Source: Thysanoteuthis rhombus (lineage: Eukaryota; Mollusca; Cephalopoda; Oegopsida; Thysanoteuthidae). From it: a DNA stretch of 64,000 nucleotides. This document shows positions 15,301-24,319 of this stretch, piece by piece. The number at the start of each line of letters is the position of its first letter. Positions within the stretch are counted from its first letter, which is position 1. Made by a program: the position numbers and the translations under genes. The stretch covers positions 55,511,019 to 55,575,018 of the forward strand of contig OY735209.1 of the NCBI GenBank assembly GCA_963457665.1, in the 5' to 3' direction. Below the pieces are notes generated by a model. It did no database searches. It was not told the origin of the DNA and was given only the letters and a program-made list of their open reading frames with translations.

Positions 15301-18300
15301 CAATCAGGACAATTGACCTATGGAGTCTTAGTGTAGTTTATTTAGTTTGAAAATTCATACTTAAACATTCAGTGTTTGAGATCCTTCCTGAGATTTGATT
15401 TGAATATATTTGTTCGCAGAAGAAACTGGCTTCTGAGAGTTTGCTCCAGATAGGAATGGATCTATCTGAGAAGTGCTTCCTAGAAGAGCTCTGTTGGCTT
15501 TTTGGATTTTCACCTCCTTGCTGTGTCCTCTGATTGCACTGCTGAGGAATGACTGTTGCATGATTTTATCCATGCAAATGCAGTATTAGCAGTCTTGGTT
15601 AATGACATGTACACCTGAGGTTATCCTATATATTTCCAGTAGATTAGCATGGGTTCTTCTGCAGAATAATCTCTGACAATCATACACCTTCTCTCAGCAC
15701 AGGTTGTAGGCCCAAACCACAAAAAGTGGCCCAAGATCATTGTACAGACATATCGAAGTTATCTACAGCAAATTTTCTTTAACATGCCATGGCAGCCATC
15801 TTTTAAGCCCAAGATTCTTCTCCCAGCTTTCTTTCTTCAAAGTTTCATTAAACCACATCCATTGATAAACTCAGTGCAACCAGGTAGACAAGGTGCAGGA
15901 ATCCAGATGATCAGTATTTTACAAGGTAGTCTTTCTAATCCCATTCAACATAAATGGCCAACCCATCTGAGTTGTCTTGTTCTGATGAGGTGCTAACAAG
16001 TCTGACGTCTCTTGACTTAACACAGCACAAACACATCTAGCATGAAATAAGCATAACTGATGGTAGCATAATCTTCTTCTTCAAAGCTCTCTACTTATAG
16101 AATCCATCTGTAAACAAACTTGGTACAAAAAACTATATTCTATTCTTGTACCAAACTAAGCCTAGTAAATGTCTACCAATATCTCTTGCACTAAATACTT
16201 CTTCCTAGTTCTGCCTTCAGATTTTTTTTTTCTTTTGGGGCTTCATCATCTTGAGATATGTATTGTATCGGCAAGTACTTTCAAGATACATATCCGTTTC
16301 CAGTGAGTGCTAACTTTGGCAGCTTTTGTCAGATGTAAAAGCACAATTAACCATACATACTCATGTTTAAGTCTATCAAAGTACAATTATCAATTTTCCT
16401 TTAAGCCTGTTTTAAGTTTTATATTTTTCTATTAGGGTTTTGTTTTTGTTTTTTGTTTTTTTTTGTTTTTTTCCTTAATCATTTCTGTGAGTCTGATTAT
16501 TCTGGTGAGGACATGCTGCATTACTGAAATATCATTTTTCTCTTCTCTTCCAGTTGTTTGAACATCGTCAGCAAGGAATGGTCACTAGTCAGGACTTGAG
16601 CTGCATTTTTAAACACATGTTCAGAATGACAGAAGAAGAAACTAAGAAGCTGTTTTTAGCAATAGATTCTGACAATGATGGACAGATCACATACGGTAAT
16701 TTTTTTTTTTCCATTAAAGAACATGTCAGTAATATTCCTTTAAGTCTCTGAACTTCATAGAATCCACTAGTGATCATACTGAGTACAAAAACTTAGCTTC
16801 TTTTATCAAAACTGTTGTGATTTGTGGTATGTTAGGTGTTCGTATGATGTTTAAATAGCTTTGTTTTTCTTCTCTACTTAAGTAAATCAATAAGTCCATC
16901 GCCTAATGATAGAAAAAAGGGGCATCAATATTTATTTTTTAACATAAAATCCTCTCTTGTCATTGCACTTGATTCAAGGGGGAATATTAATCATGTAGAT
17001 TTAACATACAGTGCAAATTTCGGATTCAAATTCAACTAATAATTGTATGTCAGATTGCAGACTTATTGACTGACCATTGTAAATCGGCACTGTTTATTTA
17101 TACGGTGCCTAATTTTCCTCTTGGTTCCAGACTAAGTTTGCTAAATATTCTCCCAATTTTCTTTCTGTACTAGATAATTCTTTCTTGATCTTCATTCAAC
17201 TAGGTCTAATGTATTTTCTTTCCTCATTTGTATGTGTTTAGTGGTAGAAGCAGATATACCTTTCCTAGGAACATAAATACTGGCCATCGTCAAATTTAAG
17301 TCAACAGCTAATCAGAAAGCATTCCCAATTTCATTGAAAAACAAAGATGAAAGTGCTGGGGAGCAATACTTTTATCTTGAGCAGAACATAGATACTATAC
17401 TCTGATCCTAGTCAGTTGATTGAGGAGCAACTCCTTAGTCTTTGGTTGAGCGCACAGATACTTTGATCCTAAGCAGAAGTGTCAATCCATGTTCAAATGT
17501 AGATAATCCCATCATTTTTGACGGGTACTCTGCTGCTTTATTTATGATGTGCAATTAAGAACTTGAACTTCTCGATCTGTAGAGAAATTTTTTTTGATGA
17601 TACATTTCATCTTTTTAGTTTCAATATTGAATTTCTCTTTTTTTTCTCATACATGCTGAAAACATTGCATCAGAATGTAATTAATCCTTCTTGATAGCCT
17701 TAATCTAATAGCAAACAAGTATGTTGGGTTAACTTTAATGTTAAAGATATTATCTCCTATGCTGATAGATTACAAATTGGGTCATCAGTTCCATTGTATG
17801 GTAGCTCAAATTGAGTATACTTTCATTTCTTTTGAGTATTATACCTTGATTTGAATAGTCACTGGTTGAATAGTGTTTATTGACATAGTAAATAAGAACT
17901 TTCCATTTATTTAAATAATGCCAGCAATTGTTTGCTTAGTTTGTTGTATGTTTCATGACTGGCTAAACAGCTGGAACCTAAGGTGGGGGGGTTGAATATT
18001 AGCCTATTAGAGTAACAACTCGAAGATGAACATGGGACAGGTACTGCTGACCTCCAAGGTCACTCGAAGTGGCCAGAGGTCAAAGCTGCTATTTCAATCC
18101 AAACTGCAAAAGAGGACATCTTTTTAGATTACCCCATAAAGTTGGATCGCTGTAAATGTAGACATCTAAACTTCTTTTCAAAGGACTTATTCACTTTTTC
18201 TACCTAAGCTAATAGTTTTATGGAGGATTTTTTTTCATTTTTAAGCAAATATAGAATTTCCATTCATGTCTTCCACGCAGTAAAAATATCACCTTGAGTA

Positions 18301-19638
18301 GATTTTGAAAGCTTTAAATGGGTGAAGGCCAGTTGAAAAAAAAAACTAGGAAAATTGAGCTGAAAGGTAAAAAGTAGTCTTAAAAATTAGTGATAATGAT
18401 TTTTAATTCTTTATCAAATAAAATTAAATGAAAAACATTTTTTCTAACATCCAATTATATCGCTCATACCTGGAAGGGGAAACGGGAATAAAAAGTATGG
18501 GATGTATTCTCTTGTATGCCCAGCTTCAAAAAAAGCTTTTTAAATCATTGTACGGGAATAATCGTTGGAAAAATCTTTATAGGGGTAAATATTCTCTTAA
18601 TTGCTTGGAAACAACAATGTCGATAAAATCTATATTCAACTGAACATTGTCAGCATCTTTTTAAAGCAATTGATACAAAGTATGGTAAACCCTATCCTCT
18701 GAAGAAGAAATCAAGTCGAAAAGAGTTGGGTGGAGCAAGTTCAACCTTCAAGAAAATCCTATTAGTCCTAGAAAAAAGGGTATACAACCAATGCATCCTC
18801 CCAATAGTCACGTACAAACAACATGCACATGAAAGAATCATGCTCAACATCATATGGAGAGATCACATGACAGCACAATATATTGGGGAAAAAACAAAAG
18901 TCTGCGACATAAAATCCATTTGAAAACTCAAATGGCAGTGGGCTGGTTATGTTGAAAGAATGGCAGACAATTGCTGGACATAACAACTTACAATGTAGAT
19001 CCCCAGAGATCTCATGCAAAACGATGGCCAGTAGAATATAAGATGGTCAGACAAATTATACTTCTTCAGAAAGTATTGGCACTGTGATGCCCATGATAGA
19101 GAGGTCTGATGAATCTTGGGAAGGTTTATGTCCAACAATGGATGACAAAATGCTGATGGTGAACTCACGTGATACTCTCCACAAGTCTCATCCTGATTTA
19201 TTAAATATGTGTCCTTATAGGAAAGTTGGAAAATTTAAGAACTAGCTTGGGTGTCCAACGATCTTACATTTCATTGCAGGTGATAACAATTGAATCAAAT
19301 TCCACTGAGAAAGATCGATGAAGATACTGAACAAAAGATTTTGATAAAAACAAACATTGATGATTCAGAGAATAGTTTTTCGTTTTGATTATATTATTGT
19401 ATTATTTGATCCCTTTTTTTTTCTCTTTAAATTCATGTGATAAATGCCTTGAATTCTGGAAAAAGTATGGATCAATTATGATTTACTTTTTCTTATTTGT
19501 TTTGTAGATGAGATGCGTCACTTTGCCCGAAGTGAGCCGGAATACAAGAAACTATACATTGCATATCAGGACCACTGCAATGGACTGCCTAGCTTGTGTG
19601 CTCTCAATGACAATTTCTTAGGCAGTAAATATGAGTGA
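212..19638 (+). CDS. LPCAT2-like: Lysophosphatidylcholine acyltransferase (LPCAT1/2-like), 3' part, nine exons
   Basis: Nine exons join in one frame: 212-270, 6478-6512, 8733-8787, 9858-9940, 12314-12439, 13917-14070, 14541-14639, 16554-16695 and 19508-19638. The product starts inside the acyltransferase domain with the stretch GVPVQPVCVRYPNKL, which matches the fourth conserved motif of LPCAT1/2. It continues through TITWTW, CQFHNYVEIEFLPV and VTDHSYDDCR, then three EF-hand-like units, and ends LGSKYE before TGA. From family knowledge, LPCAT1/2 are ER and lipid-droplet membrane enzymes that transfer an acyl chain from acyl-CoA to lysophosphatidylcholine; LPCAT2 also acetylates lyso-PAF. The block 1 residues (HxxxxD) and the N-terminal membrane segment would lie upstream of the window, so the catalytic site cannot be checked. 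The wording of the EF-hand region (IDFREYV, PEY) looks closer to vertebrate LPCAT2 than LPCAT1. I see no clear C-terminal di-lysine ER signal. Confidence 0.95.
2486..2546. repeat. (GT)n(TA)n(GT)n compound microsatellite
   Basis: GT repeats, then about 32 bp of TA, then GT repeats again, in LPCAT intron 1. A symmetric compound microsatellite. Confidence 0.93.
3062..3248. mobile_element. Short non-autonomous hAT-like element in LPCAT intron 1
   Basis: The left end reads about CAACAATTCTCAACC and the right end, reverse complemented, about CACTGATTCTCTAC. These resemble hAT terminal repeats of the CAGTGNTTCTCAACC type. The interior has a GGTCACAGCCCCC / GGGGCCCCC pair typical of such elements. 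The flanking duplications are only partly alike, so the exact ends are uncertain. Confidence 0.5.
3332..3363. repeat. (TA)n microsatellite
   Basis: TA dinucleotides in LPCAT intron 1; a shorter run lies at 2802-2823. Confidence 0.92.
6478..6512 (+). CDS. LPCAT exon (DTITWTWDGPEA)
   Basis: This 35-bp exon lies between ttttaatttctag and gtaagt. It encodes DTITWTWDGPE plus two bases of the next codon (phase 2). It matches the DTxTWTWQG stretch that follows the RYPNK motif in LPCAT family proteins. Confidence 0.93.
7609..8364. mobile_element. pogo/Tigger-like MITE in LPCAT intron 2
   Basis: The left terminus CAGTTATCCCTTGCTATATG and the reverse complement of the right terminus, CAGTTATCCCTTGCTATTTG, form near-perfect inverted repeats. 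Both are flanked directly by TA (7607-7608 and 8365-8366). CAGT... termini with a TA target duplication fit the pogo/Tigger branch of Tc1-mariner. The 756-bp interior is AT-rich with poly-T runs and no transposase, so it is non-autonomous. Confidence 0.8.
8733..8787 (+). CDS. LPCAT exon (CQFHNYVEIE)
   Basis: The exon follows a strong pyrimidine tract ending ttttcag and precedes gtgagt. It encodes FKVLWYTLCQFHNYVEIE. The hydrophobic stretch followed by VEIEFLPV is conserved in LPCAT1/2. It enters in phase 2 and leaves in phase 0. Confidence 0.95.
9858..9940 (+). CDS. LPCAT exon (FLPVHIPNEEE)
   Basis: The exon lies between gttgcag and gtaagt. It encodes FLPVHIPNEEEIKDSRLF then AENVRKRMA, and corresponds to the 'P..EEE..P..FA..VR..MA' segment at the end of the acyltransferase domain. 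It leaves in phase 2. Confidence 0.95.
12314..12439 (+). CDS. LPCAT exon (VTDHSYDDCR linker)
   Basis: The exon lies between aaatcag and gtaaga. It contains AVTDHSYDDCRIMLRAAKLN and IPASKGIIELHKMHKSLG. It matches the VTDHTYEDCRLM region of LPCAT2, which links the catalytic and EF-hand parts. Phase 2 on both sides. Confidence 0.94.
13917..14070 (+). CDS. LPCAT exon (helical segment before EF hands)
   Basis: The exon follows a long pyrimidine tract ending cttcatcag and precedes gtaagt. It encodes ISFDAMKDLLDKCHSQVL and then TLEEFAEYLDIPKSEKL, corresponding to the 'I.EFA.YL..P.S..L..LF.LF' region of LPCAT2. It ends at the entering helix of the first EF-hand-like unit, in phase 0. Confidence 0.94.
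14541..14639 (+). CDS. LPCAT exon (first, degenerate EF-hand)
   Basis: A 99-bp in-phase exon between tttctttag and gtatgg. It encodes VESGKIDFREYVVSLCLLSG. The loop keeps the central Gly, the hydrophobic Ile and the final Glu, but lacks the Asp residues at loop positions 1, 3 and 5. It is probably unable to bind calcium in the usual way. The human LPCAT2 equivalent has D.N.DG..DF.E. Confidence 0.94.
14845..15215 (+). mobile_element. 5'-truncated RTE-like LINE fragment (RT C-terminal end) in LPCAT intron 7
   Basis: With stops, the + strand reads RTMQRAHERIMLGLTWRDHK, then IKNLKWRWSGHVARMADSRW, PRDHMRNRGRQNIRWRDELD and FRKYW. These are the closing motifs of the RTE/Jockey-like non-LTR reverse transcriptase ORF. 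It ends with ATGATGATGAT, typical of RTE 3' tails. The copy is a dead fragment. Confidence 0.85.
16554..16695 (+). CDS. LPCAT exon (second and third EF-hand-like units)
   Basis: The exon lies between ctcttctcttccag and gtaatt. It encodes LFEHRQQGMVTSQDLSCIF, a degenerate EF hand, then FLAIDSDNDGQITY. The split codon is completed by the next exon to give DSDNDGQITYDE, a canonical 12-residue calcium loop with Asp at 1, 3 and 5, Gly at 6, Ile at 8 and Glu at 12. It leaves in phase 1. Confidence 0.95.
18725..19165 (+). mobile_element. RTE-like LINE 3' fragment in LPCAT intron 8
   Basis: This is the same family as the copy at 14845. It reads RVYNQCILPIVTYKQ, then HAHERIMLNIIWRDHMTAQY, and later a degenerate WQWAGYVERMAD stretch. 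Relative to the copy at 44478-44873, an internal piece is missing after the VTY motif. The 3' part has many substitutions. Confidence 0.8.
19508..19638 (+). CDS. LPCAT terminal coding exon
   Basis: The acceptor is tgttttgtag and the stop is TGA at 19636-19638. It encodes DEMRHFARSEPEYKKLYIAY, then CNGLPSLCALNDNFLGSKYE. The first residues complete the exiting half of the third EF hand. The tail is short compared with vertebrate LPCAT2, which continues for tens of residues. Confidence 0.92.
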
Positions 19639-20512
19639 GCCTGAAGCAAACTAAAAAGCAAACCAAAAAAAGATGATGATGGTACGACATATGAGTGATA
19701 CAGGAGTGTTTGATGTGTTTCTACAAAGACTACTTACTAGTGGGGAAAGAAGGGATTGAAGAGAAGAAGGAAAAACAAAACTGTTCAAACCCCTCCCCCC
19801 CCTCAATCTCGTCGAAGGTGCAACCCTGAACCTCCACTAATATTACTTACTAACTTTTGGAAGTTGTTAGTATTTTGAAACTGCTTTGGCTGCGAATGTG
19901 GAACAATTACATCAAGAGTAACTAAGCCAATCTTTCTCTTTCCCAACAAACTCTTGAAAACTGGAGGAGCTCTCCATAAATAAGTCATTTATGCATGTAT
20001 GTATATATGCATGCATGTATGTATGTATATATAAAATATATATATATATGTATATATATGTGTGTATATATATGCTACGAATGTATTCATTTCTTTCTCT
20101 CTTTCTCTACACCGTGGTAAGTAGCAATAGCAGCTATATGGTTGTAAGGAAATTAAGGTCAAAGATCTGTTTGTTTGTTTTTTTTATCTTTTTTGTTTAC
20201 CTCTCATTATTTTGTCATTTTTTTTCTTCCCTCCAGCCTAGAGTTGCTATCATGATCTTCACATTCATTACATGAGTTTACTCTTTCTCTCCCTCATATT
20301 TTTTGAGCCAATCAAGTGAATTATTTTTATATACATATTTTTTCATCTTTAAATACTTGGAAAGGTTAACACACAAGAGCAATGCTACCATTGTAAACCA
20401 TTTTCCCTCTCCTTGTTGCCTGTTTAATTTGTATTGGTTAATTTTTTTTTTTTTTTTTTTTTGTCCCTCCCTCCCCCAAGAACTTCTATTGGTCACTCAT
20501 ATATTAAATAAA
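19639..20512 (+). other. Putative LPCAT 3' UTR to first good AATAAA
   Basis: There is no further coding sequence directly after the stop. The first convincing AATAAA on the + strand is at 20507-20512. Further AT-rich sequence follows, so the true cleavage site may be later. The stretch includes a GTAT/TATA-rich microsatellite around 19991-20075. Confidence 0.3.
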
Positions 20513-22378
20513 AATGTCATTTCCCTCCTGATACAATGAAAGATGCTTCTAAATTGGATGATTTCTCAAAAACATTTTACTGATCACTTCAACCATTAAA
20601 CAAAAATTCAGTTTTCAGTTTATAACGGAGGAAATATATTTTCTTTAAAAAAAACAGTTTATTTTTTTCTGTTCTAAATTCGATCCCCTATTTCTCTTTA
20701 AAAAAAAAAAAAAAACAGCTTCAGTTCTCTATTTTTGTCCATTTGCCTTTGTGATTTTGTTATAGCTGCCTGCTGATACACCTACTATTGGACTGTGTAC
20801 AATCAAGACTAGGCAATTTTGATTCTTTAAGGCATAATAATTCTTGTGACTTTCAAAAAGCAAAATTTTTCAAAATGTCGTTCTTTTCATTCCCAAAAGC
20901 ATAAAACTATGATCAATTTTTTTGATCTCACATTGATTTAACTTGGCTTGCATATGGGTACAACAAAAAATCCTCAGAAAGCAACACTATCAAAATACGA
21001 AACTTTAATCAGGATCCTAGAATGTGATGATAATTATCAGAATCTATTCTTTTATAAACATTAAAAAATGAATAAAAAAAAATTATCCAAGTATTTTTAA
21101 ATAGTAATTTTTAACTCAAACTTGCTTCAGCTGAATGGTTTATCTGACAGACAATATTGATTGGTCATTCCTACACAAATTCTGGTAGCCAACTTGACAT
21201 TGGATAGGCTTCTCTATTTTTTTTTTTTTGTTTGTTTATGCAATCAGTCTACTAGTGTACCAATGAAATATGTAATACTTTGTTCTAGAATGTCTTATAA
21301 GAAAAACTACTCTTTCTAACAACATTTTCCACAGTGGCTGACTTAGCTATGACGGAACTATCAAAGTTATTTTTTTCTGTATGTATATTTCTTTCTTGAT
21401 TGCTATCCTTTCATTGTTGATATTTCTTAGTATTTCTAGGCTGTCCAACCATATTCAAGTAATATAAGATCAAAATTTTCTCCCACCCTAGCTTATTCTC
21501 TTGAAAGTTTTTCAAAAATCTAAATTTATATCATATCTAGATGTGTAATTAAAAAAAATTATGAGAATCACGTACTGATTCAATAATGATATGGTTAATT
21601 TCATCATAGTATATTGGATTATATTAGTGATTAGGAATCATGGTGTAAAAGTTAATATGTACAAAAATCTGGCATGCTTTGGTTTGGCTACTGGTTTAAA
21701 CATTGTAGGACATAATTAATGCCAAGTATATATGGGTGGAATGATTAATTTGCTTGTATGAAAAGTGGTCTGCTTTTAAAATGACCAAAACCTATAAATA
21801 ACTACTTGAAACTTTTTATCCAAAATTGTGTACACTCATCCTAACATTATGAATTTCCGATTTTTGTTGTCTCTTTATCCCATTACTAACAAAAAAAATC
21901 GGCTGAAGATGATTGTTTTCAGTATGTAACTCATATCAGCTATACTACTTCATTAAAACACAAAACTAGATCTAACAAGGCATGTGACTTGGGTATAAAT
22001 TGTCATTACAAAAGAAAAATTGAAAGTTGGTGAATGAAGAGAAAAATTAACAAATTCGTAGTGCAAGAAAGATTTTATTAAGCAATTTTTAAAAATCTAT
22101 AAAAAAAAAAGACTGATAGTTTTTTTGTTTTGTTTGTTTTTTTGACAGAACTACCATTTAAAAATGCCAGTATCTTCATTATAAAGCAATATGTAGTGTT
22201 CAAATCTGTATTCTCATCTTCGTTGTTTCAATCACATTGGTACACAGTCCAGCCTTCCTCAGTTATATGTACATCTGGTAATCTTCATAAAGTTAAATCA
22301 GTTCACAGACCCAAATAACAGTGAAGCATAAATCTTTGTTCAGATCGAAATGACAAAAGTTATCCCCCTCACCCTCAG

Positions 22379-22611
22379 AATTGCGTGAAATACAGGATTC
22401 TATTCAAAGCTCCCTGGAGATCACAAGATGCAACATAAATCAGAGGGGGCCAGAGAGTGACCAAAAATACTTCTGTAATAGAGACAACAAAGATGATGAT
22501 ACTGGTCCGTATGATTCATTGAATAATGAGACTACTACAGTATTCTTTCAAGGAGAGGAAAAACCTGAAATTGTTCTGATACTAAATAATGTTTACCTTG
22601 GTGTTGGTTGA
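22379..22611 (+). CDS. Candidate orphan/alternative terminal exon
   Basis: An open frame follows a good acceptor (tatccccctcaccctcag) and runs 77 codons to TGA. It encodes LREIQDSIQSSLEITRCN, then a hydrophilic acidic stretch (DNKDDDTGPYDSLNNE) and EEKPEIVLILNN. It matches no family I recognise. It enters in phase 1, the phase in which LPCAT exon 16554-16695 ends, so it could be an alternative last exon. It could also be the last exon of an unseen + strand gene, or chance. Confidence 0.35.
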
Positions 22612-23449
22612 TTTACTCAACATTTGCTTCAATAACTAATGTTAACTAAAAAATTTGAAATTAAATTTTCATATTAGAAGACACATTAATTCTCTCTCTT
22701 TATTTTCATATTTAACAAATTTGATAATATTTAAGGAATTATTAATTACACCTCTAGGAAAAGTAACAATTTGCATCAGGTTTTGCTGTATATTATCAAG
22801 AGGTTAGATACAACTTTTATCACTTTTGTTTATATTGTTGTCTTCATATTTTGATTGATGACCTTGCTTGTTTTTTTCCTAAGTGGACACCTAGTCCCAA
22901 AACCCAGACTTGAGAGTAGAATTATTCTGAAATTAAAATAATTTTGAATAGGCCACTCCCTTTTCTGTACTTCATCATTTCTAGGAATATAATCTTGAAA
23001 GATCTCCAATAACATTAAAAATGTGACTTTTTCTCTCCAACCGTTCTCCCACCACTACCACATACTTTATATACTTCTCTTGCTCATTTGAAAATAGTGC
23101 TACTGTGCTGTATTTGCTAGCTGTTAACATTCTTAATCATGTGATCACTACCATTTCCCATGATCCTCTTACTCTGCCATTGTTGCTGGGTGCTGTCTCT
23201 GGGATTTCCATTTTTTCACATGTCACAAGCATAGACTGATTGATTTTTTTCTTGTGACCAGACCATTTTCCACATCAGTAATTAAAATATTTTCTTACAC
23301 ATAAGGATTGTTATGGAATTTATGTTCCTATCCGTTTAAAGATACAAGTGTTTAATTTACATGTAACATAAAAATTCATGAGAATTTGAGTTGAATGCTC
23401 AGACTGTACACTCATCCTAACATTGTGAATTTCACCTTAGAGTCTAAAT

Positions 23450-23839
23450 CAGTGGTTCCCAAACTCATGGTCACAACCCAGATGAGGATCACAAGGATGC
23501 TTTTGAGTGTTGGGGGATGGTTTTCAAAAAAATGAGAAAATAAATAAAATATCTTTTTCAAATGATAAGTGAAGAAAAATACAATGCAAATATATTTACA
23601 TCACAATTTTAGAATATAAAGCTTCATTAAGACTCTGAAACAGAAAAATAGTTATGAATTTTAAAGCATCTACAAATGTATGAAAACTCCTGATGTATCC
23701 AGTGACTTCACATCCAATACTTCTACTTGATCATTTTAGTAAAAAAAATTTTGGATGAAATTAAATGAAGAAACACTGCAATTATGTCTCTGCCCTAAGG
23801 GTCGCCAGGCTAAAAGAATTCCGTGTTTGGGATACACTG
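23450..23839. mobile_element. Non-autonomous hAT element with 8-bp TSD
   Basis: The element starts CAGTGGTTCCCAAACT and ends TGTTTGGGATACACTG, an imperfect terminal inverted repeat of hAT type. The 8-bp sequence gtctaaat is perfectly duplicated on both sides (23442-23449 and 23840-23847). The 390-bp interior has no coding sequence. Confidence 0.9.
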
Positions 23840-24266
23840 GTCTAAATATTCATCTCAGAACAACTGATGACTCTTTATCTTATCACTAACGAAACAAATT
23901 AGCAAATATTTAGTTTTGAAAATGGGAGGGAACCATAGAACTTTTCCTAGCTTTATACACTTCCATTTAAAAAAAAAACATTTATGTATTAATCATCATA
24001 CTTTGTATCTTGTTTCATTAAGCCACAGTTTGTTTGTTTTTTCGATGGATATGATGATTTATCCATACGCTACATAAAATTTTACTGCACCTTTGACCTT
24101 ATTCAGATCTGACTGGCTGTGATATTTTGATGCATGATTCTGTATCATATCTGCTTGTGATCTGCTTTACTTATGGTAGCAAAAGGTATTAGCAGATACT
24201 GTACAAGCTTTAGATGTTCTCTGATCTGCTGGAGAGTAAACAAGAATCGTTTATGGACATACTTTA

Positions 24267-24267
<1 letters not shown>

Positions 24268-24316
<49 letters not shown>
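24268..24316. repeat. (TA)n microsatellite
   Basis: About 49 bp of TA dinucleotides in the intergenic region. Confidence 0.95.
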
Positions 24317-24319
<3 letters not shown>

